Source of the DNA: Amia ocellicauda
Lineage: Eukaryota > Chordata > Actinopteri > Amiiformes > Amiidae
DNA: 64,000 nt
Reading direction: 5' to 3'
Assembly (NCBI RefSeq): GCF_036373705.1
Contig: NC_089867.1
Location: forward strand, 19,174,323 to 19,238,322
Numbering within the stretch: the stretch's first letter is position 1; each line of letters starts with the position of its first letter. The notes under the pieces were generated by a model. It searched no databases and was not told where the DNA came from. It saw only the letters and a program-made list of their open reading frames with translations. Both the position numbers and the translations under genes were made by a program. Shown one piece after another: positions 18,061 through 27,800 of the stretch.

Positions 18061-19587
18061 TTGTGCAGGCGCGGTTCGTGTGCATCCTCTGTCTGGGGCT
18101 GCTGCACATGGTCTGTGCCTCGCTGCTCATCCGCACCTCCAGCTCCATGGCCTTCCGCGTGGGCGGCGCTCTGGAGAGCCTGCAGGAGCAGTACTTCCTG
18201 CTCAACCTCTGCTTCTCCATGGTGACCTTTGACCTTCAGGCTCAGGTATGGCTTTTTTTCAATGACTGATTCAAGTGATTAATGATGATACAATATACAT
18301 TTTTCCCAATCGCCTATTTTAATCAATTTTCCACAATGCTTTGTTAGAACAACTATTAAGATGGGGAGTAAAAATGACACGACTGTTGACAGTTCAGCAC
18401 ACAAATAACAGAATGATTGCTCTGTGCAGCTAGACAAGGGATTTGAAGAATGCCCTTTCATTGCTCATCTGTTGGCATATCATGGATAGCGCCGGACCAG
18501 TTTGAGTCGCCCTTGAGGAATGCACCAGCAAAGTCATAATCCAAATAATCTGATCAGCCCCCAGTGTCAGTTTGTTTTACACCGATCTTCTTTCACTTTA
18601 ATTGTTTTCTTTTAAAACCCTACAGCCTAAACCACCCTTCAGAGGATTAATCATTTCTAGCAGAATGGCAGCAGCTCGCCTTCGCATTGTGTCTCCTAAT
18701 TAGATAGAGTTTTTAATTTGTCCCCTGGGCAGCCCAGGCTGATGATTACCTGCTGGGTTTATTTTGGGAAGACTGCCTCACAGTTTTTTGACTGGCTTGT
18801 CTGTGTGGAGGGTTCTGCTCACCGTATCGTGTCGTGTCTCTCTCAGCTCTGCCTGTGTATCCTGATTCTGACGTCAGGCATCTCCATGTCTTACTCTCAC
18901 AGCATCATCCTGGGCTTTGGAGTCTTCTGGGCTTGCTTTACCGCTGCCATCGGAGCGATAGCGGTAAGCAGAGCTACACCTCGGTCCCATCACAATATCG
19001 ACTATTTAAACACTTAATAAAACAACGCAGATCTCTTATTGCTTCCTTTACAGACGTTGCTTTTTCTTTTCCTTCCAGGTCTTGAAAGAACTGAAGCCAC
19101 TGGTATGGATATTTGTCCTCCAGAACTTGCCTGAACTTGCCTATCTCATTTTTATACTATACATGGTAAGCCCCTGCCATTTGAAAATGTTTCCCATGAT
19201 TCAATTTTCATGATTGCTTAGAGGTCCTTCCTTGCCACAGCTTTGTGGTCGTACAGTTTTGTTTCTTTATTCTGATTGCCCCCAGCAGTAATTAATTTTC
19301 TCTGACTATAAACAACAGGGCTCACACGTCTCCCCAAATGGCAGCACACCGTGTCACAAAGCTGACCTCCACTGATTCTCCGGGCCTGTGAGCATTTGTG
19401 ACCCCGAGCCTCTTATTTTCAGGTCATAGCTGAATGGGGACAGGGCGGGTCTTACGCACTGGAAGGAGCCACTGTCACAGGCTCGTGGATCTCTGTGATG
19501 ATCAAAGGGGTGCTGTTCTGGGCCCTGGCCAGACTGTACCGGAGCTTCGGACAGGGCCTGCAAGAGAGGAGTGAGTCTGCTTTTTGA
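14827..19587 (+). CDS. Uncharacterised multipass membrane protein (8 coding exons, about 325 aa)
   Basis: Exons 14827-14840, 15525-15621, 16048-16219, 17615-17763, 18069-18245, 18847-18963, 19079-19165 and 19423-19570 join in phase with GT-AG borders. Residues 1-50 are polar and predicted cytosolic (SLLHRSQNESVDLPSP). About eight hydrophobic helices then follow, among them SMTIVSLLAVLALTIVNIY, LIVFVLSILIVMI, FVCILCLGLLHMVCASLL, LCLCILILTSGISM, IILGFGVFWACFTAAIGAIA and PLVWIFVLQNLPELAYLIFI. I see no signal peptide, catalytic motif or known transporter signature. It may belong to the metazoan membrane family filed as DUF7789, but that is from memory and unverified. The C-terminus is ambiguous: exon 8 either reads through to TGA at 19585-19587 or splices at a good donor (A|gtgagt, 19570/19571) to an unidentified exon. 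No named human gene sits between SLC35E2A and NADK, as far as I recall. Function unknown. Confidence 0.85.
14841..15524 (+). other. Intron 1 of the membrane-protein gene
   Basis: AT-rich with no further structure of note. It ends in a pyrimidine-rich acceptor (tttctgtgtttcag). Confidence 0.6.
15525..15621 (+). CDS. Membrane-protein gene, coding exon 2
   Basis: Residues 5-37, the polar N-terminal tail, rich in Ser, Pro and Arg (LRPRHRELIPTPCGP). Phase-0 donor CCA|gtgagt. Confidence 0.82.
16048..16219 (+). CDS. Membrane-protein gene, coding exon 3
   Basis: Residues 38-94. First membrane helix (MTIVSLLAVLALTIVNIY), then a charged loop NQSREKYHYEEDF and the start of helix 2. The acceptor is attgcag and the donor T|gtaagt. 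Confidence 0.87.
16220..17614 (+). other. Intron 3 of the membrane-protein gene
   Basis: 1.4 kb of AT-rich sequence with no coding exon, RNA gene or recognisable repeat on either strand. Confidence 0.5.
17615..17763 (+). CDS. Membrane-protein gene, coding exon 4
   Basis: Residues 95-144, FCCYYITRGILQENRQEL followed by helix LIVFVLSILIVMIRSVVNFA. The acceptor is cctttctccag. Confidence 0.88.
18031..18054 (+). repeat. (GT)12 microsatellite against a splice acceptor
   Basis: A pure GT/TG tract ending 14 bases before the AG|exon junction at 18068/18069. It occupies the place of the polypyrimidine tract of exon 5. Confidence 0.97.
18069..18245 (+). CDS. Membrane-protein gene, coding exon 5 (177 bp, skippable in frame)
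   Basis: Residues 145-203, ARFVCILCLGLLHMVCASLL then TSSSMAFRVGG and a further helix. It begins and ends in phase 0 and is 59 codons long, so omission keeps the frame but removes about two helices. GC content is clearly higher than in the surrounding introns. Confidence 0.88.
18847..18963 (+). CDS. Membrane-protein gene, coding exon 6
   Basis: Residues 204-242, almost wholly membrane-embedded (LCLCILILTSGISMSY, GFGVFWACFTAAIGAIA). Phase 0 at both ends. Confidence 0.88.
19079..19165 (+). CDS. Membrane-protein gene, coding exon 7
   Basis: Residues 243-271, LKELKPLVWIFVLQNLPEL then AYLIFILYM. Pyrimidine-rich acceptor, donor ATG|gtaagc, phase 0 at both ends. Confidence 0.88.
19423..19587 (+). 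CDS. Membrane-protein gene, coding exon 8 with read-through stop
   Basis: Residues 272-320 (EWGQGGSYALEGATVTGSW, helix WISVMIKGVLFWALA, basic tail RLYRSFGQGLQER). A donor lies at 19570/19571. If it is not used, SESAF and a TGA complete a 325-aa protein. A candidate partner exon after an attcag near 20427 exists in more than one frame and I cannot choose between them. Confidence 0.75.
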   Translation, partial: VIAEWGQGGSYALEGATVTGSWISVMIKGVLFWALARLYRSFGQGLQERSESAF

Positions 19588-20992
19588 TCCGATTTGGGGG
19601 TTTTAGATGTTTACAATGCTGTTGGTGGCATAGCCTCAGTCTGGACTTAAAAAAATATTTGCAGCTTTGTAATAATAATAATAATACATCCTTTTCCTAC
19701 GTCCATCAGAGTACAGATTCAATACATGTGTCAGAAGCAAGTAATGAGGCCGTCAGTATTGCACAGGCTTTGAAGGAAGTGCTTTGCTGGGCACTTCTGA
19801 TGCAATGAATGCTGCATTCTGGGATACTTGAAGTGTTGTGTAATGTAGTGGTTAGTTCTTCAAAATAAAAAATTCCAGCCTGCAGTGCATTATTACGGTC
19901 AGCCCCAACTCTGGAGGGTAAAAGCCCAATCTTATTTGCTTTCCAGTGTTCGCTTCCCATCAGCAGCAGTGAAGTGTTGCAGCCTGGTTTGCTGGGGACG
20001 TGTGGAAGCCTAATGTGGCCACAAGAGGGCGTACGGAGACATTTCGGCACAGGGGGAACCAATTGGCACAATCGGAGGAGTTGCTTTGAGTTTATGCGTT
20101 TTGTTTTGTTTGTTTGTTTTTTTAAACTGAAGCACTACTAGGTGGAATAAAAAAGGAAAATGCATTCCAGTTCACATTTAGGTAGAGGCTTTAGACCTAG
20201 ATACAGAAACCACTCAACGAAGTACCTTATTTGTGTATGTGCATCTGGTTTCATGGTCAAATGAACACTAGTCTTATTGCCTACATGCCCCGAGACTCGC
20301 TCTAATAAGGGACTGTGAAACATGTGGATGAATTGTTTACAGATCAATAGCCTAGACACCACAGAAGGTTTATTTTTTTAAAGATTTACTTAACCTACAC
20401 TTTTCCTTTTGGTGCAAACCTATTCAGAGTCCCCTTTGGGAGCAGGTCTGAAGCCCCTTAAAAGAAGTATATTGAAAGTTTACACTCCAGTGAAAGTGCC
20501 TCAGTTAATACATTTTTATCTTCCTTTTTTATTCAGTACCTTATTTACTTTTAACATTGCATCTAATCACTGTACCTCTCTCGGTCTTCTGTTTAACATT
20601 GTAATCCAACAGTGGCATTTATTGCATTGCTTATATAAACTTGTTAACTTTTAATATAAAGTTTTATGGCAAGATGTACAATTCAGAGGCATACTTGTAA
20701 GTGGCAGGTGTTTGACCGTCTGTGTATCGTACACCTCACTTGGTATTTACAGTTCAGTGCAGTTGCCTCCAAATGCATTCTTGCATGCAAAAGTGCAGCA
20801 TTAAGTTTTGTAAGAACTACACAAGCATTAAGCAGTCTGTAGCAACTTTAACGACACTCTGGAAATCCTGTCATTTGTAATGTGCTTTGGGGATTTCAGT
20901 CCAGTCCTAGTCTGTGCAATGCCAATGTCCCGGATGCGTTGTTGGATGAATGATCCAGATAATATGCACTGTACATCCCAATGTTACAAGTT
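19588..20992 (+). other. Probable 3' UTR or terminal intron of the membrane-protein gene
   Basis: AT-rich, with an (AAT)5 run near 19671-19685. The 81-codon frame starting near 20409 has no membrane-protein continuation that I can recognise. Some of this must be transcribed if the polyadenylation signals downstream are used. Confidence 0.4.
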
Positions 20993-20998
20993 AATAAA
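20993..20998 (+). terminator. Polyadenylation signal AATAAA with GT-rich downstream element
   Basis: AATAAA is followed at once by gtgtgtgtgtgtgggg, a U/GU-rich downstream element. This is the clearest candidate 3' end for the plus-strand membrane gene. A second AATAAA lies near 21265. Confidence 0.5.
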
Positions 20999-22126
20999 GT
21001 GTGTGTGTGTGTGGGGAGGGGGTATGTGAAAAACAGAAAGTGCCAGTTTTTGAACATACGTATCTGACTTCCTTAGCAACATACATGGGGATTTGGGCAG
21101 TCATTGTGTTTGTGCAGTGAAAGACAAACACCGCCATCTTGAATCTTAACAACTCACACATACTGATATGCACCGACGTCGTGCAGCAAGGTGCAGTGAA
21201 TCTTGTAACGCTTCATTCTATTTTTCTGTCAATCTAAACTTTTCTAATGTAAATCCAGATTTTAAATAAACTTTTTTTATATAAAGAAACTGTTGCCCAT
21301 CATTCCCCAACAGATGCATTGATAGCATCCACACAAACTCACTGTAAGTTATGCAATGCAGAGGTTTTATTACATGTGAAAACAATTTAACTCTCCATCC
21401 ACATGCATCTTTAAAAGGGAGCCTGAGGGGTTGGAGTGACGTCACAGATGTGACATGCCAGACAGGACAGAGCTTCCATTAGGATAAGCTCATCAGGATT
21501 TAGGCCCCTCAAAAAACCAAAATGGTACACATCCACATCATGTGCGCTTTATGACAAACTGAATTATTTGCACAAATTCTAAGCATGCTGTGTGCATTGC
21601 ATAATTTTTTTTTGGTCCTCAAATTATTTCGCCCAGAAATCAATGACCCTACACTGTGCAACACAAAGAATGATGCAATAACCATGAACCAGTTCTCATC
21701 TCCACTTCTGAATTCAAAATATCAGCGCATTGCCAATTGAAGTGACATGGGAACATTTTAAATACTTATATAAATGGAGTATTTGAAGACATGCTCACAT
21801 TCCTTCACAGATGCAGACTGATGTGCATGAAAAATTCAGTACAACCCCAAAACATCCTAATGTGTGTATTTTTAGGTGTAGAAATATTACACAATTGAAA
21901 GACTAGGCAGATTTATTTTAAAACTAATCTTACATTAGAAGAGGAACAAGAGTGTCAGTGTATCAAACAAAGATCTTGACCATGGGCTGGTTTAACAGAC
22001 CCACATTAGCACTGGTCGTGGACTAGCCACTGTTCTTTTAGGCAGAGTAGTGCAAGTCTAGTGCTAATGTGTGAAACCAGCTGTATCTATATTTGCCTCC
22101 ATAACCAACTGAGTTTGGTCAGTAAA

Positions 22127-22132
22127 AATAAA
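22127..22132 (+). terminator. Distal plus-strand polyadenylation signal
   Basis: AATAAA followed by a T/TG-rich stretch (tttctt, tgtgtgtag). If used, the plus-strand transcript ends about 100 bases from the candidate end of nadk on the opposite strand. Confidence 0.35.
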
Positions 22133-22246
22133 GTCCTTGTTTCTCACGATAACCTAATGTGTGTAGAAACTTTTTCTTTGAGTTCCTGCTCTCACTGGCC
22201 TAAAGTAAACATTAAAATAAATACTTGAAGGAGAAAGTTATTTATG

Positions 22247-22252
22247 TTTATT
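22247..22252 (-). terminator. nadk: Candidate nadk polyadenylation signal
   Basis: AATAAA on the minus strand, about 2.5 kb past the nadk stop. It is the last such signal before the convergent plus-strand gene. Confidence 0.4.
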
Positions 22253-24745
22253 AAAACACACTGAAAAATTGAACTTCCCATTTCGATAACAATATCTATC
22301 AAGATCCAAATGGATTAACAATGACAAAATTCAAATCAAATTAAGGAACACAGTTTAAAAAAGTGGGGAGAAAGGTGCTCAAAAAGGAATAGTCATTCAG
22401 CACTTCTGTGGCAGAAAAACATTTACCAAGCGGTGGTTTCCTACCAACATCCAGTACAGGACCGTGCCTTTTCTGAGCAAAGTCCTCGATATATAAACAC
22501 CCCTAGGAACACACTACACCCCCCTCACACAAGAGCACAAACACCGAATCCAGCTGCACACAGGCTCTGTAAACTGAAGCTGCAGTATCCCCCTTTCTGC
22601 TGAAGTACAGCTCAAAAAGTGGCCAACGCAATTCCCACGGTGACGCACCTTACGAGGAGGCTTTTCAGCTCAACAGAGCCAGGCAGCTTCATTTCCAGGA
22701 GCAATGCAAACAGCCTCGGGACAGATACACTTGTTATAGGAACACTGAACAACTGGACAGGGAGTCCTCATAGTTGAGCAAAGTCCAAAGTGGAGTCCTG
22801 CGCTCTCGTTTTCACATTTTTAGGAGCGTAAGGTTGACAAATGTTTAACTTTCGAACGAGGTGCTGGTCTTCATTCCAATCTATTGGCGGCCGCCCAGTC
22901 ACTACAGCCTGCCCCTTATAGTGGCTTTGAAAATGCAGCGGTTCTAAGGTAACAAATAAAAATATGGTTTTATTGTAGAACTGTAAATATACCTTACAAG
23001 CCAGCATTTCTTGTGACAAAAGGGATACTGCAGCTTAAAAAAGAAAGAAAAAACATGTAGACTGCAAACTGGTAATGTGAAAATTAACTAAGGCTGATCT
23101 TTATTTAGGTTTTTTTATATAAAAGAAAAACATCTTTCACAGAAATAGAATACAAAAAATATTAAATTAACAATTAAAGAACTCCTAGTTCTCATTCAAC
23201 AGATTGTAGATATGAAGGAATGACTTTCAGACGTTTGTTGTGAGATTAGCACAGAGCGAGATGTAGGGAGAACCACAAAGATCTGGACTTCCATTACAGG
23301 CAGTTCATTACAAATTACCCTGCAGAGAATTTATTTTTCTTGGTCCATTTTATATAAAAGCAACTCAAATAACATGATGTTATACTACTTTCTACCACAT
23401 TTACCATATTTTGTGATCTATAAACACTGTTACTCCAATGGCCCCATTTTAAACATACATAGCAAAATACACCCTCTCAGATTTATAAGTTTGCTTATTA
23501 TTTTAAATAAATATATTATTTACATTTTTAAGGACACTGCACGATAATATTCAGTGACTTTCCATGATCAGTTACGGGACAGACAGATACAGACATATCT
23601 GAACTGTGCGCTGCCATATATACCAAACACACTCTAGAGCTGAATATATCAGAGCTGAGAAAGTATTGCAGTTTACCTCCTGTTTAGCAAGGCAACTCTT
23701 GAAATGAGGTCCTGTAAGCTTTAAAATGATATGTAATCCTGGCACCACTGATATACTATATTCCAATACACTTTTCTATCTTTTGTTGAAGGATGACCGA
23801 ATGAAAAATACCTCCCCCTTTTAGACTGAATGCCTTTACAGTGCACTGTTTCAATTACAACTTTAAGCAATAACTGAAAAATAAATGGCAACTGCAAAAA
23901 CTATTGCATAAAATCGGTATTTACTACTACAAAAGGCTACTGGAGAACAAAGATACGCAGATTAGTAATCTCACAAATCCAGAATGGAAATCTCTCACCT
24001 AGCAGTAATTCACAATTCAAAAAAGTATTTTCAACTGTACAATTTAATATATAACAAACAGCACATCCTTTAAAACAGCGAAAAGGCGCTGTACTTGTTA
24101 ATGTTTTTATTCAGTTTTAGGCTCAGTGAAGAAATGAGGTCGACTCGAGCATTTGTCTTTTGTTGTGGCTGGTTTTGTGTAGGGCTCGAAAATATATATT
24201 ATATGACCTGCTGTAAAAAATTACAAATTGTTTATTTTCCCTTTGAAATTAAAGTATTTTGTTCACGAGGGATCATTTTACAATCTCCAAAATTCCGATT
24301 AGGTGGAGGATTTTGAAGACGTGCAACCGAGGAGGGGAACAAATTAAATAATATTAAAACACGATGGTGAGTATTTTTATACTGAGAAATGTCTTTAAGG
24401 CACTAACTATCAAACAGCTTAATGTTATTGCAGGGAATGAGTGGCCATTCTCCAGCTATCCTTTAAACTCAGCATCTCTTGCTCAGCAATGAAAGAGTAA
24501 AAAGGATCATTCTTAAGTTAAGAAGTTATGTTTCACCCTCTAAGTAAAATAAAAAAGTAGTAATTGTTCCTTCATGATCATGTGAAAGGATACAGTGATC
24601 CACACACAGTCAGCTGAAGTCATCCATGTGGAAATTGTAAAGTAGCTACACGAGACCCTTATCAGAGGCCTTGCTGCTGGCTTGGATGCACGAAATTCCT
24701 GCACGTTTGTCAAAGTGTTCACCCCCTCCTCGGGCATCTCAATGT
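22253..24745 (-). other. nadk: Probable nadk 3' UTR
   Basis: Lies between the nadk stop and a distal AATAAA. AT-rich, no splice-linked open frame, many A/T runs. Earlier AATAAA copies could give shorter transcripts. Confidence 0.45.
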
Positions 24746-24896
24746 TCAAAACTCCTCCTCCTCCTCCGAGATCAAGTGATTCTGTTTCTTCCTGACGTTC
24801 CAGTGTAAACATTGAGCTAGACTCTCAAACCAGTCGTTCACAGGGTCCCGGAAGCAGATTGACGGAACCGGGAAGCAGGAGGTAGTGATGGTGATG
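24746..24896 (-). CDS. nadk: nadk coding exon 11 (C-terminus)
   Basis: Residues 399-448 plus [23 protein letters not shown], then [18 protein letters not shown] and an acidic tail. Confidence 0.96.
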
Positions 24897-27800
24897 CTGG
24901 GGTGCAAAGATAAAACCAAGAACAGTGTCAGGACGGGCTTGGCACGGCTCAATAGCTTCAAGTGCTCGAGAAAGCTTGTCTGAAGACCCTTTGGGAATTG
25001 CCACCTGATTCACTCACTGCTCTCACTTCACAAATAACACTCCTTCTGTCCTCACAGCTGAAATCTCTGGCTTTTCTGGTCCATCCTTTCTAAGGTGTAA
25101 AACTCTCTCCAGGGTGTTATGGAGAAGATCATAGTGTGTGGAAAGACAGGGCCATTAAGATAAATGTGATCCTCAACAAATATTTTGACATATTTTAATT
25201 TTAATTTCTAGAGATGCAACCGTCAAGGTTTGGGGACCTACCTGTCTCCATGGCAGACTTCCTGTCGTTTTCTCCCATCAAAGGAAACCCAAGCGGTGTT
25301 TCGAGCATCTGGGGAAAGCATGATCTGAGGGGAAATTAAATTATATTTACATCACATTATATCAGTCCATGTAAATTAGATGTGATTGAAATGGGAACCA
25401 CGGTTTAGATTTCCATCACAACAATGGTGACCGTCAGCCAGAAATGGGATCTCTTTGTAGCCGGCTCTTGTAAAGGACCAGGTGGAGCTGCTGTGTTATG
25501 TTAATGATAGCGCAAAACATTTCACATTTATAGCCCTTCTTTTTTACACAGGCAGCTCCAACCTCTTCAAATTCTAAACTAAACAATTCATTAATACCGT
25601 TTCTATAGCCATCTATGTAACATAGAAATAAAGGCATCATGAAATTCAGAAATGCTTAGGATGACAAAACTGCATCTAAGGGATTTATTAAAAAAAAAAA
25701 AAAAAGCCACACTGTAATGAAATTCGTGGAAATTAAGAACAGGTTTAGCTCTGAGAACAGGAGACGTTTTCTTTACACAAGGGGTTGTTTCGGAGGGTCT
25801 GGAAGGAAAATAGCCAGACACGCAACTGAAGCCGAGTAACATGTCGGGATCAATGAGCTACTGGAGCAACAACAATGGATCGATCCGCTTCTCGCTGTCT
25901 GTCCCCGGCCTGTGTGCTATGGTTTACCTTGAGCTCCACTCCTGCCGGCACCACGATGGGCCTGAAGGAGAGGGAGTGGGGGCAGATTGGCGTGATCATG
26001 ATCGCGGGGACATTGGGGTGGATCATGGAGGCTCCTGCTGCCACGGCGTAGGCCGTGCTGCCTGTTGGAGTGGACACGATCACACCTGGACAAGAGAGAA
26101 CAAACAGAAATGCTCAGCCACAGCATTCCTCTTCCCATAGGTTGTTTAGATTCAGATACTGATGTGTTTGTGTGTGCCCCATTATGTGATTGGTGTTTAA
26201 TCATGTCAAAATATGAAGGCAGGTATTTCCTTTGTGCAATTTTAGGATATGGCTTAACTCTAAATGTTAACACGCAAAGTAATGGAATTTGGTTTCATTC
26301 TATTTGTCCTGTAATTATACCAAACGTATTTTATTGTATCGAAATTATAAATATTAACATTTACATTTTTTTTTAATCAGCTGTAAAACTGACATGGTTT
26401 TGCACATTAAAAAAGGATAGATAGATAAATAAACAGTTAGTGTCATATACTGTAGTCTTTGAATGAGTTCTGCCTGAATACACAAGAAGTCACCAATTTC
26501 AACATCTTATCAGTCATTGTGCAACAGAACCAGCTATTGCAGTAGTTCATTTAGCAGAATTTCCCTTGTGTTTTTTTTTTAACTTGTTCTATGAATACAT
26601 ATTTCTTATGGATACATATACAATAAACAATGATATATACCTTCTGTAGAGACATAACATATAGTTCCAGCCAGGGAAATGCAGACCAGTGATGATGTAT
26701 GTATGGTGGAAGTGACATACAGAAACAAACCGTGACTTGATCAAACAAACCCTGGAGTTCTGCATTTCCCAGTCGAGCAGCATTCCAGGCTAAATACTAG
26801 TGCAGAAATGCCGTTTATAGACATTAAGAAGCCAGCAGCTCATAGAAAGAAAGGCTTGAAGTTGTGAAAAGACTTCTGTCACGGTACATGTAAAATACAG
26901 AAGTATTTCCAACGTGCGAACAGGGCGTTCTTAATAATGAAGCCCATAATCTGGAGCAATCTTAAAAGCTAAAAAGAGAAAAACAAAATCTAACTCCACC
27001 CCTCACCCCACACCAACAAAAATGAAATGATGTTGCGTTGCTATAACAGAAAAAAATAAAAAATAAAAAAAAAAGTGTGAATCAGTCGCACGGACACTTA
27101 CCATCTCCCTGTACTGTAGTTATCAGGTGTCCATCCAGAAAGAGGTCAACATTAGAGAGATAGGAAGAAGGCCCTCGGTCCACCACCACTTCATTTAGCA
27201 CCTGCGAGACAGAGGAGGCAGGGTAGAGATGGGGGGTGAGAACAGAGAGAACAGGGCAGGGGAGACCACTGAAATCAGTATACACTCCTTATTTTTATGG
27301 AGGGTGAAAAGAGTTGTAACCTGCTTACAAGAAGTGTATTAACCAGGTTACAAGGCTGGGATCCAGATATACAGGTGTGATATATTGACTTTAAATCACG
27401 ATAAATCTCAAATTTTCACTAAATGATCACGATTAATCACATTTATTTGCACGTTAAATAATCCTAAAAAAAATTCTTCAATCAAATCTTGTTTTAATAA
27501 TTCACAAGGGGTTGCCAATAGTCTCAAGAGTATTCTGCTTCTTCATCAATGTACTGAAAAAGGTCTCCTGCGAACATACTTAGTTCATAAGATTAATTTA
27601 ACTAAACTGAAAAAGTTAATGAAGTTCAAAGAAAACCTGCACTGCATCCTTTAGACTTTTAAAGGCAGAGGCTCAAGATAGGAACCAAACCCACAGTAGT
27701 GCATATCACCCATTTCTTCTCACTGAGCCAGTTGCTCCGACAAACGAGTCTGTTAACATTTTCAGAACATGCCTTGAGCAATATGAATTTTAGTATGTTT

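Noticed and set aside
17789..18225. Open frames on both strands over exons 4-5 of the membrane gene
   Set aside because: Shadows of the GC-rich coding exon and of the TG microsatellite in the wrong frames.
26645..26775. Inverted repeat with about 15-bp arms (gggaaatgcaga) around an 80-base loop
   Set aside because: Arms are short and imperfect with no target duplication; too weak for a mobile element or RNA hairpin call.
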